A DNA stretch of 64,000 nt from Rhabdothermincola sediminis (GTDB taxonomy: Bacteria > Actinomycetota > Acidimicrobiia > Acidimicrobiales > Acidimicrobilacustridaceae): positions 61,159 to 125,158 of the forward strand of contig NZ_JACFSZ010000012.1 of the NCBI RefSeq assembly GCF_014805525.1, read 5' to 3'. Below, piece after piece: positions 1 to 8,283 of the stretch; the first letter of the stretch is position 1; every line of letters starts with the position of its first letter. Under the pieces are notes generated by a model. The model saw only the letters and a program-made list of their open reading frames with translations. It was not told the DNA's origin and ran no database searches. Both the position numbers and the translations under genes were made by a program.

Positions 1-1
1 G

Positions 2-196
2 GCGCACATGTGCGAGCTGTCGACGTTCGGCGTGCAGATGACCAAGCAGTGCCTCTGGGCGAACCTCGAGGTCGGCAGCTTGCAGGCCGCCATCGATCTC
101 GAGAACCGCAACCAGCTCCTCGCTGGCTACACGGGAAACCTCGACGAGGCGATCGCCGCTTGGCGGGAGAAGCGCAAGCCGATCTACGAGGAGTGA
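2..196 (+). CDS. Enoyl-CoA hydratase/isomerase (crotonase), C-terminal fragment
   Basis: Only the last 64 codons are inside the window; the gene starts upstream. The visible end (STFGVQMTKQ, then SLQAAIDLENRNQ, ending KRKPIYEE) matches the C-terminal helices of crotonase-fold enoyl-CoA hydratases, which close the active site and form trimer contacts. The family hydrates or isomerises enoyl-CoA esters in beta-oxidation and related pathways. The catalytic glutamates lie in the missing part, so substrate cannot be judged. The reading frame is open from base 2, and the stop lies 137 bases before the next gene on the same strand. Confidence 0.82.
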   Translation, partial: AHMCELSTFGVQMTKQCLWANLEVGSLQAAIDLENRNQLLAGYTGNLDEAIAAWREKRKPIYEE

Positions 197-261
197 ATGA
201 CCCCTCGCTCCCCGGCTCCTCGAGGGCGGAAGTCGTCGCTGGTACGCCCGCTGGGTGAACA

Positions 262-304
262 TTGGGCACCGTCCACGCCAGGCACTAATCTGACGGGTCG
301 TCAG
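262..304 (+). promoter_or_regulatory. Putative promoter with 6-bp inverted repeat
   Basis: TTGGGC (262-267) and TAATCT (286-291) are spaced 18 bp apart, like a sigma-70 promoter. A perfect inverted repeat, CTGACG-GGT-CGTCAG (290-304), overlaps the end of the -10 box and the expected start site, where a repressor would block initiation. A GGAGG ribosome site follows before the ATG at 334. The regulator is unknown. Confidence 0.45.
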
Positions 305-333
305 AACTCATCGCCGGCTCCCGGAGGCCCCTC

Positions 334-2052
334 ATGCTCGACTACCTCATCAAGGGCGGCACCGTCGTCGACGGCACCGGGTCACCGCCTCGGGTGGCCG
401 ACGTCGGCATCCGCGGCGGCCGCATCGTCGTCATCGGTAAGGTCGACGAGGGGGCATCCACCACGCTCGACGCCGGTGGCCTCGTCGTGTGTCCGGGCTT
501 CATCGACCCGCACACCCACTACGACGCGCAGCTCCTCTGGGACCCGGTCGCCTCCCCCTCGAACATCCACGGTGTCACCACGATCATCGCCGGCAACTGC
601 GGGTTCACCCTCGCTCCGCTGAAGGCCCGGGACGCCGACTACCTGCGGCGGATGATGGCCAAGGTGGAGGGCATGCCGCTCGCTGCCCTGGAGAACGGGG
701 TCGACTGGAAGTGGGAGACCTTCGCGGACTACCTGAACCGCTTGGAGGGCAACCTCGGCGTCAATGCCGGGTTCCTCGTCGGACATTGCGCCCTGCGCCG
801 TTACGTCATGGGTGAGGCCGCGGTGGGCGGCGAGGCCACGCCCGAGCAGGTCGACGCCATGGTCCAGCTGTTGCATGAGTGCATCGACGCCGGTGGTCTC
901 GGCTTCTCGACGACCCTCTCGAAGACCCACTCCGACGGCGACGGCCAGCCGGTGCCCTCTCGCTGGTCGAACCGCGACGAGCTCCTCGCGCTCTGCGCGG
1001 CGGTCGAGGCCCACGAGGGCACCACGCTCGAGGGCATCGTCGACGGCTGCCTCGACCGCTTCACCGACGACGAGATCGACCTGTTCATCGCGATGTCGCT
1101 CGCCGCGAACCGGCCCATCAACTGGAACGTGCTCACCGTGGACTCGCACGAGCCCGACCGCGTCCCACGCCAGCTGAGCGCGTCGACCAGGGCCCGGGAG
1201 GTGGGGGCACGGATCGTGGCCCTGACGATGCCGGTGCAGGTGCCCATGAACATGAGTTTCCTCAACTACTGCGCCCTCAACATGCTCCCTGACTGGGGCC
1301 CGATCCTGGGCTTGCCGGTGCCGGAGCGCATCGAGAAGCTCCGTGACCCGGCCACCCGGCGGTTCATGCTGGAGCGGGCGGGCAGCGAGGAGGCCGGCGT
1401 CTTCCGCCGCTTGGCCGACTTCGCGAACTACGTGATCGGCGACACGTACTCCGCGGCCAACGAAGGTCTGAAGGGGCGGGTGGTGGCGGACATCGCTCGG
1501 GAACGAGGGCAGGAGCCCTTCGACACCCTGGTCGAGATCGTGATCAACGACGACCTCCGCACCATCCTCTGGCCCATCCCGCCCGATGGTGATGACGCCT
1601 CCTGGGCGCTGCGCAAGCAGGTGTGGGACGACGACCGGGCCATGCTCGGCGGCTCCGACGCTGGCGCGCACCTGGATCGGATGTGCGGCGCGCCCTACAC
1701 CACCCGCTTCCTCGGCGACTGCCTGCGGGGCCGGCGGCTCGAGCCGCTCGAGCGAGCGGTGCAGATGCTCACCGACGAGCCGGCCAGGCTGTTCGGTCTG
1801 CGCGGCCGAGGACGCATCGCCGAGGGCTATGCCGCCGACGTGGTCGTCTTCGATCCGGAGACGGTGGGCGCGGAGCACGCGACGCTCGTCAACGACCTTC
1901 CCGGAGGAACGGCGCGGCTCACCGCGGCCGCGAACGGTGTCGTGCGGGTCCTCGTGAACGGGGTGGAGACGGTGGCCGACAACCAGGCGGTGGGCGCGCT
2001 GCCGGGGACGGTCCTGCGGTCCGGCCGCGACACCGAGACGGTCCTGCCCTAG
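334..2052 (+). CDS. N-acyl-D-amino-acid deacylase family amidohydrolase
   Basis: The 572-residue protein has the D-aminoacylase layout. A short N-terminal beta-sandwich strand (LIKGGTVVDGTG) leads into the metal-binding HTH at residues 60-62 (PGFIDPHTHYDAQ). AGNCGF follows, with Cys89 at the usual bridging metal ligand position, and a late GGSDAGAHLD supplies the catalytic aspartate. The C-terminal part (GYAADVVVFDP) completes the composite sandwich. The family hydrolyses N-acyl-D-amino acids or related cyclic amides in the cytoplasm using zinc. The start is the ATG preceded by GGAGG. Substrate is not settled; many Acidimicrobiia relatives are annotated only as amidohydrolase family protein. 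Confidence 0.85.
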   Translation: MLDYLIKGGTVVDGTGSPPRVADVGIRGGRIVVIGKVDEGASTTLDAGGLVVCPGFIDPHTHYDAQLLWDPVASPSNIHGVTTIIAGNCGFTLAPLKARDADYLRRMMAKVEGMPLAALENGVDWKWETFADYLNRLEGNLGVNAGFLVGHCALRRYVMGEAAVGGEATPEQVDAMVQLLHECIDAGGLGFSTTLSKTHSDGDGQPVPSRWSNRDELLALCAAVEAHEGTTLEGIVDGCLDRFTDDEIDLFIAMSLAANRPINWNVLTVDSHEPDRVPRQLSASTRAREVGARIVALTMPVQVPMNMSFLNYCALNMLPDWGPILGLPVPERIEKLRDPATRRFMLERAGSEEAGVFRRLADFANYVIGDTYSAANEGLKGRVVADIARERGQEPFDTLVEIVINDDLRTILWPIPPDGDDASWALRKQVWDDDRAMLGGSDAGAHLDRMCGAPYTTRFLGDCLRGRRLEPLERAVQMLTDEPARLFGLRGRGRIAEGYAADVVVFDPETVGAEHATLVNDLPGGTARLTAAANGVVRVLVNGVETVADNQAVGALPGTVLRSGRDTETVLP

Positions 2053-2061
2053 CCGATCCCG

Positions 2062-2085
2062 GGCCGTCGCTCGGCGACGACGGCC
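2062..2085. terminator. Stem-loop between convergent genes
   Basis: A perfect 8-bp stem GGCCGTCG/CGACGGCC with an 8-nt loop sits between the amidohydrolase stop and the sulfatase stop. Placement fits a bidirectional terminator, but no U-tract follows. Confidence 0.4.
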
Positions 2086-2097
2086 GCTGGGCGACGG

Positions 2098-4425
2098 CTA
2101 CTCGAAGCGGGCGCCCATCTCCCGCAGCACATCGATCATGCGCTGGGGCGAATCGGGTGCCGGCTCGCCAGGTTCGTAGCGGACCGACTCGAGCACGCCG
2201 GTGAACGGGAACGGCCCGAAGCGCTCGTAGAGGTCCCACGCCACGGGGGAGCGCCGGTCGATGCCGACGTCGATGCCCTCGAACGGTGCCATGCCGAACA
2301 GCATGGGCACGCCCTCCAGGGTGGAGGAGACCCGCCCATCGACTCGCACCGTCACGTCCCAGCGGGTCCGGCCGGGCGCGTGCAGGTCGACCACGATCTC
2401 CCGCGCGCCAGCAGGGACCTCGCCAGCGGACAACCGGCGAAGACGTCCTCTCCCGTCGTTGTGGACGAACACCGCCTCGTCGTCGAGGACGTAGAGCCCG
2501 TAGCCGGACCCCTGGTCGCCGTGGGCCACCAGGTAGCCCCGGTCACCCGGACGGAAGCCCCCGAGGCGAGCCGTGATCCGGCAGGAGCGGAACCAGATGA
2601 GCTGCACCGACCGCCAGCGCTCGAGCGTCGGCGTGCCGGGGCGGATCGTGACTGGCTCCGCGAAGGCATCCACCCATGGGGGGCGCACCAGGTACTTCAC
2701 ACTCGATCCCTCGTCCAAGGGGTAGACCTGGAACTGCCAGGCCGCCCGATCGAACGCGTCGGCGAGCTCGCGCAAGCGGTCCGGGTGCTCGGAGGCGAGG
2801 TCGTTGAGCTCCGTGGGGTCGGTCTCGAGGTGGTACAGCTCCCATTCGGCGTCATCGAAGGGCGTGAGCGGCCGATGGAGGGTCACCACCTCCCATCCCT
2901 CGCGGTAGAAGCCCCGATGGCCGAAGGTCTCGTAGTGCTGCTCGATGTGGCGGCTCGGGGCCTGCGGGTCGCGCAGGGTGGGCGCGAAGCTGCTTCCCGC
3001 CAGGGGCTTGAGGCGCTTGCCGTTGCGCTCCTCGGGTCGCTCGATGCCGATCAGCTCGAGGAGGGTGGGGAGCACGTCGGTGACGTGGGTGTACTGCCGG
3101 CGGAGCTGCCCGGCCTGCTCGGCCAGCATCCGGGGCCAGGAGATGATGAAAGGCACGGAGTGGCCGCCGGCGTGGGTGTTGAGCTTGTAGAGCCGGAACG
3201 GGGTGTTGCCGAGCATGGCCCAGCCGCGGGGGTAGTGCGGTGTGGTCCGGGGTCCACCGATGAGGTCGAAGCGGTCGAGGTCGGCCGCGAGGTCGTCACC
3301 TTGCAGGAGGTGTACGTAGTAGGCGGTGGTACCGACGGCCTCACCCTCTCGGGACGCGCCGTTGTCGGAGGTGAAGATGACGATGGTGTTGTCGAGCTCG
3401 CCGAGCGCGTCGAGCTCGGCGAGCAGCCGGCCCAGGTTCTGGTCGATGTTGTCGACCGCCGCCGCGTAGACCTCCATGTACCGGGCGAAGAGCTTGCGCT
3501 CGTCCTCCGACAGCTCGTCCCAGGGGCGGACATCGTTGTCCGGCTCGGCGTTGCGGGGGGCGAGCACGGTGCCCGGCTCAAGGACGCCGAGCTCGAGCTG
3601 GCGGCGGTATCGCCGCTCCCGTAGCGCATCCCAGCCCGCCTCGTAGCTCCCGCGGTACTTCTCGATGTCGGCCGGCTTGGCGTGCAGCGGCGCGTGGACC
3701 GCGGCATGAGCGAAGTAGCAGAAGAACGGCGTCCGCGGGTTCGCGGCCTTCACCTCACGGATCATCGAGATCGCCCGGTCGGTGAGGTCGTCGGTGAAGA
3801 AGTAGTCGTCGGGGTAGCGATCGACGTCGACCTGATGGTTGTCCTCGACGATCCGGTGCGGATGGTGCAGGTTGGTGAACGCGTCGAGCACGCCGTAGTA
3901 GCGGTCGAAACCCCGTTGGCAAGGCCAGGAGCGCTTGTCGCTGGCAGCGTTCTGGAGCGCGTCGAGAGTGAGGTGCCACTTCCCGAGGGCCATGGTCGCG
4001 TAGCCGTGGTCTCGCAGGATCTCGGCGATGGTGGCGGCGTGCTCGGTCAGCTCCATCGCGTACCCGGGGAACCCCGGGTCCGCGTGGGGTACCGTGCCCA
4101 CGCCCGCATCGTGGGGGTTGAGCCCGGTGAGCAGGGCTGCCCGGGTGGGCGAGCACATCGGGGCGGAGTGGAAGTTCGTGTACCGGAGGCCTCGGGCGGC
4201 CAGCGCGTCGAGGTGCGGGGTGTCGATCTCACCGCCGTAGGGGCCGATGTCGGCGTAGCCGAGGTCGTCGACGAGCATCACGATGACGTTCGGCGCGCCC
4301 TCCGGCGGGGAGGGGCGCGGCGGCCACCAACCCTCCGATCCGGCGAAGGTCCGACCGACCCGACCCTGGTGACCGGCGTAGGGAGCCAGGTCGTCGTGTT
4401 CCACCCCACAGGACTGCTCGTTCAT
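2098..4425 (-). CDS. Arylsulfatase (formylglycine-dependent sulfatase)
   Basis: The 775-residue protein belongs to the type I sulfatase family, which hydrolyses sulfate esters. Metal-binding Asp-Asp lies in MLVDDLGYADIG (residues 53-54), and the core motif CSPTRAALLTG starts at Cys91. In this family the cysteine is converted to formylglycine by a sulfatase-modifying enzyme that is not in this window. FTSDNG supplies later metal ligands, and a beta-rich C-terminal region of about 180 residues follows. I chose the ATG at 4425 (MNEQSCG) because AAGGTGGGG precedes it and residues upstream look unlike the family. No signal peptide is seen, so a cytoplasmic location is inferred. Arylsulfatase or choline-sulfatase-like substrates cannot be told apart. 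Confidence 0.88.
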   Translation of the reverse strand: MNEQSCGVEHDDLAPYAGHQGRVGRTFAGSEGWWPPRPSPPEGAPNVIVMLVDDLGYADIGPYGGEIDTPHLDALAARGLRYTNFHSAPMCSPTRAALLTGLNPHDAGVGTVPHADPGFPGYAMELTEHAATIAEILRDHGYATMALGKWHLTLDALQNAASDKRSWPCQRGFDRYYGVLDAFTNLHHPHRIVEDNHQVDVDRYPDDYFFTDDLTDRAISMIREVKAANPRTPFFCYFAHAAVHAPLHAKPADIEKYRGSYEAGWDALRERRYRRQLELGVLEPGTVLAPRNAEPDNDVRPWDELSEDERKLFARYMEVYAAAVDNIDQNLGRLLAELDALGELDNTIVIFTSDNGASREGEAVGTTAYYVHLLQGDDLAADLDRFDLIGGPRTTPHYPRGWAMLGNTPFRLYKLNTHAGGHSVPFIISWPRMLAEQAGQLRRQYTHVTDVLPTLLELIGIERPEERNGKRLKPLAGSSFAPTLRDPQAPSRHIEQHYETFGHRGFYREGWEVVTLHRPLTPFDDAEWELYHLETDPTELNDLASEHPDRLRELADAFDRAAWQFQVYPLDEGSSVKYLVRPPWVDAFAEPVTIRPGTPTLERWRSVQLIWFRSCRITARLGGFRPGDRGYLVAHGDQGSGYGLYVLDDEAVFVHNDGRGRLRRLSAGEVPAGAREIVVDLHAPGRTRWDVTVRVDGRVSSTLEGVPMLFGMAPFEGIDVGIDRRSPVAWDLYERFGPFPFTGVLESVRYEPGEPAPDSPQRMIDVLREMGARFE

Positions 4426-4511
4426 CCCCACCTTGCCTAGCACGGGCACGGCGACCCGCGTGACCGAAACGGCATCGATACCGCGAGCGGCGATCGGTAG
4501 GGTGACCGGAG

Positions 4512-5156
4512 GTGGAGACGAGCGAGCAGGCCTGCCGTGATCCGTTACCCGCGAGGATGGGTCCCGACGCCATCGGCGACCCCATCGCCGGCATCGAGCC
4601 ACCCGTGCCCGACGATCGCGCCGGCGAGCCGATCGCCGTGCGCCGGTCGTTCGCCTTCGTGGACATCACCGGCTTCACGTCCTTCTGCGACCGCTACGGC
4701 GACCGCGAAGCCATCGCGCTGCTCACCCGTTTCCGCTCCCACGTGCGTGACATCGCGGCGCGCCGCGGGGTACGGGTGGCGAAGTGGCTCGGCGACGGGG
4801 TCATGCTGGTCGCGGTCGACGACGGGCCGCTCGTCGCGGCGGTCACCGAGCTGGTCGTGCGCTGCGCTGCACTCGGCATCGACACCCACGCAGGGATCTG
4901 CGCAGGCACCGCCCTGCTGTTCGAAGGAGACGACTACGTGGGCCGGCCCGCCAACGTGGCGGCGCGCTTGTGCGACGTGGCGCTGCCCGGGCAGGTGCTG
5001 GCCGCGCAGCTCCGTGGGCCGCTCCCGAGCTGGGTCGAGGACCGCGGGCCGTTCTCGGTGTGGGCGAGAGGAGTCGGCGAGCTTGACGACGTGCACGATC
5101 TGCGGGTGACCCCGACGATCGCCGTGGAGCTCAAAGGCGACGGTGCCGCCGCCTAG
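4512..5156 (+). CDS. Single-domain class III adenylate/guanylate cyclase
   Basis: The 214-residue protein is nearly all cyclase homology domain. FVDITGFTSF carries the first metal aspartate, AKWLGDGVML carries the substrate lysine and second metal aspartate, and NVAARL carries the transition-state Asn and Arg. The key residues therefore look intact and an active homodimer is expected. It would make cAMP or cGMP; the sequence does not decide which. No membrane or sensor domain is fused. The GTG start at 4512 is supported by TAGGGT at 4498-4503, eight bases upstream, which would give a leaderless mRNA; an ATG at 4557 is the alternative. It is divergent from the sulfatase. Confidence 0.8.
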   Translation: METSEQACRDPLPARMGPDAIGDPIAGIEPPVPDDRAGEPIAVRRSFAFVDITGFTSFCDRYGDREAIALLTRFRSHVRDIAARRGVRVAKWLGDGVMLVAVDDGPLVAAVTELVVRCAALGIDTHAGICAGTALLFEGDDYVGRPANVAARLCDVALPGQVLAAQLRGPLPSWVEDRGPFSVWARGVGELDDVHDLRVTPTIAVELKGDGAAA

Positions 5157-5246
5157 GCGGTCGTGGCGCCAGCCGATGTGGTCCGCCAGGGTGTCGCGGC
5201 CGGCAACCCTCGCGTGCCCGGGAGCAGTCACTAACGTGCGGGGCTG

Positions 5247-5747
5247 ATGGGATGGAGGCGGGTCGCGGTGGGTGTCGGCTCGGCGGCGTGCGTGGTGGTG
5301 TCGGTGGTCGCGGGCTGCACGGTCGACGACGGCACCGTCGAGGAACCGGTCAGGTCGGCAGCGGTCGGCGAGGCGATCGAGTCCGGGGGTGTGTCGATCG
5401 TGGTCCAGGATGCCCGGGTGGTGGACAGCGTGAGCTACGGGTTGCGCAGGGGACGGTTCCTCGTGCTGATGGTGTCGCTGCAGTCGCAGCGGGAGGCTCC
5501 GTTCGAGTACGGGCCGCTGGACTGGCGGATGTACGCGGACGATGGGGCATCGCTCGAGCCGGTGGTCCTCGGCGAAGACGACCGGCTGAGCTTCGGGACG
5601 CTCGAGAACGGTCATGCTGCCTCGGGGCGGATCGCGTTCGATCTCGGCGAGCACCCGGCGCGAGGGAGGGTCGAGCTGCACGCGGTCGACGGCACGGTGG
5701 AAGGGTCGTGGCGGATCACCGAAGCGGAGGTGACCACGGCGACCTGA
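5247..5747 (+). CDS. Secreted lipoprotein with DUF4352-like domain
   Basis: The 166-residue protein begins with a lipoprotein signal: MGWRR, a hydrophobic stretch, then the lipobox VVAGC with Cys24. The mature part (from about residue 40) has the strand pattern of DUF4352-like immunoglobulin-type extracellular domains: VGEAIESGGVSIVVQDA, a central RFLVLMVSLQS, then TLENGHAASGRIAFDL. It should be anchored to the outer face of the cytoplasmic membrane. Function is unknown. TAACGT at 5232-5237 is a candidate -10 box nine bases before the ATG. The LCP gene follows 22 bases downstream, but has its own candidate -10. Confidence 0.72.
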   Translation: MGWRRVAVGVGSAACVVVSVVAGCTVDDGTVEEPVRSAAVGEAIESGGVSIVVQDARVVDSVSYGLRRGRFLVLMVSLQSQREAPFEYGPLDWRMYADDGASLEPVVLGEDDRLSFGTLENGHAASGRIAFDLGEHPARGRVELHAVDGTVEGSWRITEAEVTTAT

Positions 5748-5769
5748 TCCCAGCCGTATCATCGCGGCC

Positions 5770-6960
5770 ATGACCGGCGAGCGGTCGGGCACCGAGCGGC
5801 CGCGGCGTCACGTCGTGATCGGCCCCGAGCACGTAGGCGTGAAGCCCGGGACCGGAGCCCCACCGGTCGCCCCCGGTCCCGGATCCACACGACCAGCTCC
5901 CTCCTCACCGGCAGCGCCCGCGACCCCGGCTGGGCGGGGCGCGCCGGGATCCCGGCGGCCGTCGGCGCCTCGGCGACTGCCTGCCCCACAGGCTCCTGCG
6001 GCCAGCAGGCGGCGCGGTGTCCCGCTCCGGCGGATCCTCCGGGTGGCGCTCGCGATCGTGTCGGCACTCGTGCTGCTGGCCGGCGCGCTCTTCGCTTTCG
6101 GCTGGTGGCAGTTCGGGCGCATCGACAAGGTCGCCGTCGCGTCGCTCTCGGGGGCCGGCGGCCAGGGGACCAACTACCTCATCGTGGGGTCGGACTCCCG
6201 CCAGGGCATCGACCCGCAGGCCCCCGACGCCGGGGCCTTCCTCGGCGAGGCGGTCTCGGGGGAGCGCACCGACACCATCATGGTGCTGCGGATGCAGGGC
6301 TCGGGCAGCTCGCTGCTGTCGATCCCCCGGGACCTGTGGGTGAAGAACCCGGTCACCGGCGAGATGGGCCGTATCAACTCGGTGTACCCCGACGGGCCGG
6401 CCGCGCTCGTACAGGCGGTACGGAACCTGGGCATCCCGGTGCAGCACTACGTGGAGATCGATTTCGTGAGCTTCGCGAAGCTCGTCGACGCCGTCGGGGG
6501 CATCACCGTGGAGTTCCCTCACCCGGCGCGCGACACGCACTCCGGGCTCGACGTGCCGACCGCCGGTCGGGTGACCCTGGACGGCGCGCAGGCCCTCGCT
6601 TACGTGCGCTCCCGCTACTACGAGGAGTTGGTGGACGGCTCGTGGCGAGCTGACCCCACCTCGGACCTCGGGCGGGTCCAGCGCCAGCGGGCGTTCCTCC
6701 AGGCCTTGCTGACGAAGATGGCGAGCACGAAGAACCCCGTGGCCCTCGCCCGGCTGGCGTCCGCGATGGGTGGCGGGATGCGCATCGACGACCGGCTCAC
6801 CTACCTCGACGCCCTCGGCCTGCTGTGGCAGGTGCGCGGTGGGTTCCACCCCGAGTCGCTCACCCTTCCGGTCACCAACCGCACGACCTCGGGAGGGGCC
6901 GCGGTGCTCGACCTCGACACCGCGCAGGCCCGGCCTCTGATCAGCCAGTTCGGCGGTTGA
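5770..6960 (+). CDS. LytR-CpsA-Psr (LCP) family wall-polymer ligase
   Basis: The 396-residue membrane protein has a proline/arginine-rich cytoplasmic N-terminus (1-88), one transmembrane helix (about 90-112) and an extracellular LCP domain. Family signatures include NYLIVGSDSR (135-144), a TDTIMVLR strand, SIPRDLWV and ALAYVRSRYY. LCP enzymes transfer polyprenyl-phosphate-linked glycopolymers such as arabinogalactan or teichoic acid onto peptidoglycan, so this one may attach the glycan made by the cluster at 51-64 kb (inference). TATCAT at 5757-5762 lies seven bases before the ATG, suggesting a leaderless transcript. Its last 20 bases overlap the 3' end of the opposing P450 gene. Confidence 0.9.
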   Translation: MTGERSGTERPRRHVVIGPEHVGVKPGTGAPPVAPGPGSTRPAPSSPAAPATPAGRGAPGSRRPSAPRRLPAPQAPAASRRRGVPLRRILRVALAIVSALVLLAGALFAFGWWQFGRIDKVAVASLSGAGGQGTNYLIVGSDSRQGIDPQAPDAGAFLGEAVSGERTDTIMVLRMQGSGSSLLSIPRDLWVKNPVTGEMGRINSVYPDGPAALVQAVRNLGIPVQHYVEIDFVSFAKLVDAVGGITVEFPHPARDTHSGLDVPTAGRVTLDGAQALAYVRSRYYEELVDGSWRADPTSDLGRVQRQRAFLQALLTKMASTKNPVALARLASAMGGGMRIDDRLTYLDALGLLWQVRGGFHPESLTLPVTNRTTSGGAAVLDLDTAQARPLISQFGG

Positions 6961-8281
6961 GCGGAGGGCGGGGAGTGAACGAGGCCTTCATCCGCTTGAT
7001 GCCGTGGATGAACGCGGACTGCAGCATGTCAGGCGCGCTCGAGACCTCGATGTCGGGCAGGCGGGACAGCAGCTCCTCGAACATGACCTTGATCTCTCGA
7101 CGGGCGAGGTTCGCGCCCAGGCAGAAGTGCGGCCCGCCTGCGCCGAAGCCGACGTGGTCGTTCGGCGAGCGGGTGAGGTCGAGGCGGAAAGGATCGTCGA
7201 ACACCCGTTCGTCACGGTTGGCGGAGTTGTAGAACATCACCACCCGGTCACCGGCGGCGATCTCCTGGTCGCCGAGCACGGTGTCCTCGGTGGCGGTGCG
7301 GCGGAAGTGGATCACCGGGCTGGCCCAGCGCACGATCTCCTCCACGGCCGTGGGAGACACGCCGTCGAGGTCGGCGAGCCAGCGTTGCTTCTGGTCGGGG
7401 TTGCGGGTCAGCTGCAGCAACCCATGGCTGATGGCGGTACGGGTGGTCTCGTTGCCTGCCACCACGAGCAGCACGAAGAACGAGCCCAGCTCGCTGGCGC
7501 TGAGCCGCTCGCCGTCGACCTCGGCGTGCATGAGCGTGGAGGTGATGTCCTCACGGGGGTTCGCCAGGCGCTCCTCCGCCAGCTCGAGCCCGTACTGGAA
7601 GAGCCCGAACCCCGCGGCCATGAGGTCCTCGAAGGTCGACACGTACTCGGGGTCGCCGACCCCGAGGATGGTGTTGGTCCACTCGAAGATCTGCTGCTGG
7701 TCGCTGGCGGGGATGCCCATCATCTCGCAGATGATCTGCAGGGGCAGGGCGGCGGCCACCTCGCTCACGAACTCGACCTCACCCTTCTCGCAGATCGCGT
7801 CGACGATGGCGCGGGCTTGCTCGCGCACGTGGTCCTCGATGCGGGCGATGTGGCGAGGGGTGAAGCCCCGGTTGACCAGCTTGCGCAGCTTCGTGTGGCG
7901 AGGCGCGTCCATGTTGATCATCGAGCCCAGGAACTCGGCGATCTCCTGGGGGATGTCACCGATGTTCGTGCCACCCAGACCGGAGGCGAACAGGTCGGGG
8001 CGGCGGCTCACGTGCATGACGTCGTCGTAGCGGGTGACGGCCCACCACTCGATCTCGCCGGGGTGGGGCAGGCCCCGCGCCAGGTTCTCGGCCAGCAGGA
8101 CGGGATCGGCGGCGTCGGGATCGAAGAAGGGCAGGCCACGTTGCCGGGAGACCGGCAGGTCACGGCGGAGGGCGGCGAAGGCCTCCTCGCGCTGGGGGCC
8201 CATCCACAGCGCGCCGTCGGAGAGGTCGACGTCCTCACCCCGGAGCTCCGTGGTGCAGGGATCGGTGTCGGTGGGCGCCAT
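6941..8281 (-). CDS. Cytochrome P450
   Basis: The 446-residue soluble bacterial P450 has the I-helix oxygen-activation motif AGNETTRT, the K-helix ExxR in EEIVRWASP, and the heme loop FGAGGPHFCLGANLAR with the thiolate ligand at Cys387. The overall pattern resembles actinobacterial P450s acting on steroids, terpenes or fatty acids, but family and substrate cannot be fixed by eye. Electron donors (ferredoxin and reductase) are not adjacent. The ATG at 8281 is two bases from the earliest possible start of the divergent phosphorylase gene. The 3' end overlaps the LCP gene tail to tail by 20 bases. Confidence 0.93.
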   Translation of the reverse strand: MAPTDTDPCTTELRGEDVDLSDGALWMGPQREEAFAALRRDLPVSRQRGLPFFDPDAADPVLLAENLARGLPHPGEIEWWAVTRYDDVMHVSRRPDLFASGLGGTNIGDIPQEIAEFLGSMINMDAPRHTKLRKLVNRGFTPRHIARIEDHVREQARAIVDAICEKGEVEFVSEVAAALPLQIICEMMGIPASDQQQIFEWTNTILGVGDPEYVSTFEDLMAAGFGLFQYGLELAEERLANPREDITSTLMHAEVDGERLSASELGSFFVLLVVAGNETTRTAISHGLLQLTRNPDQKQRWLADLDGVSPTAVEEIVRWASPVIHFRRTATEDTVLGDQEIAAGDRVVMFYNSANRDERVFDDPFRLDLTRSPNDHVGFGAGGPHFCLGANLARREIKVMFEELLSRLPDIEVSSAPDMLQSAFIHGIKRMKASFTPRPPLNRRTG

Positions 8282-8283
8282 GG

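Noticed and set aside
382..1878. Long minus-strand ORF (498 codons) opposite the amidohydrolase
   Set aside because: His/Arg/Val-rich antisense shadow of a well-supported gene with no family motifs.
2380..3624. Plus-strand ORF of 414 codons inside the sulfatase
   Set aside because: Antisense of sulfatase motifs; composition is typical of a reverse reading of a GC-rich gene.
4545..5792. Minus-strand ORF of 415 codons across the cyclase and lipoprotein
   Set aside because: Spans two clearly coding plus-strand genes and has no domain pattern.
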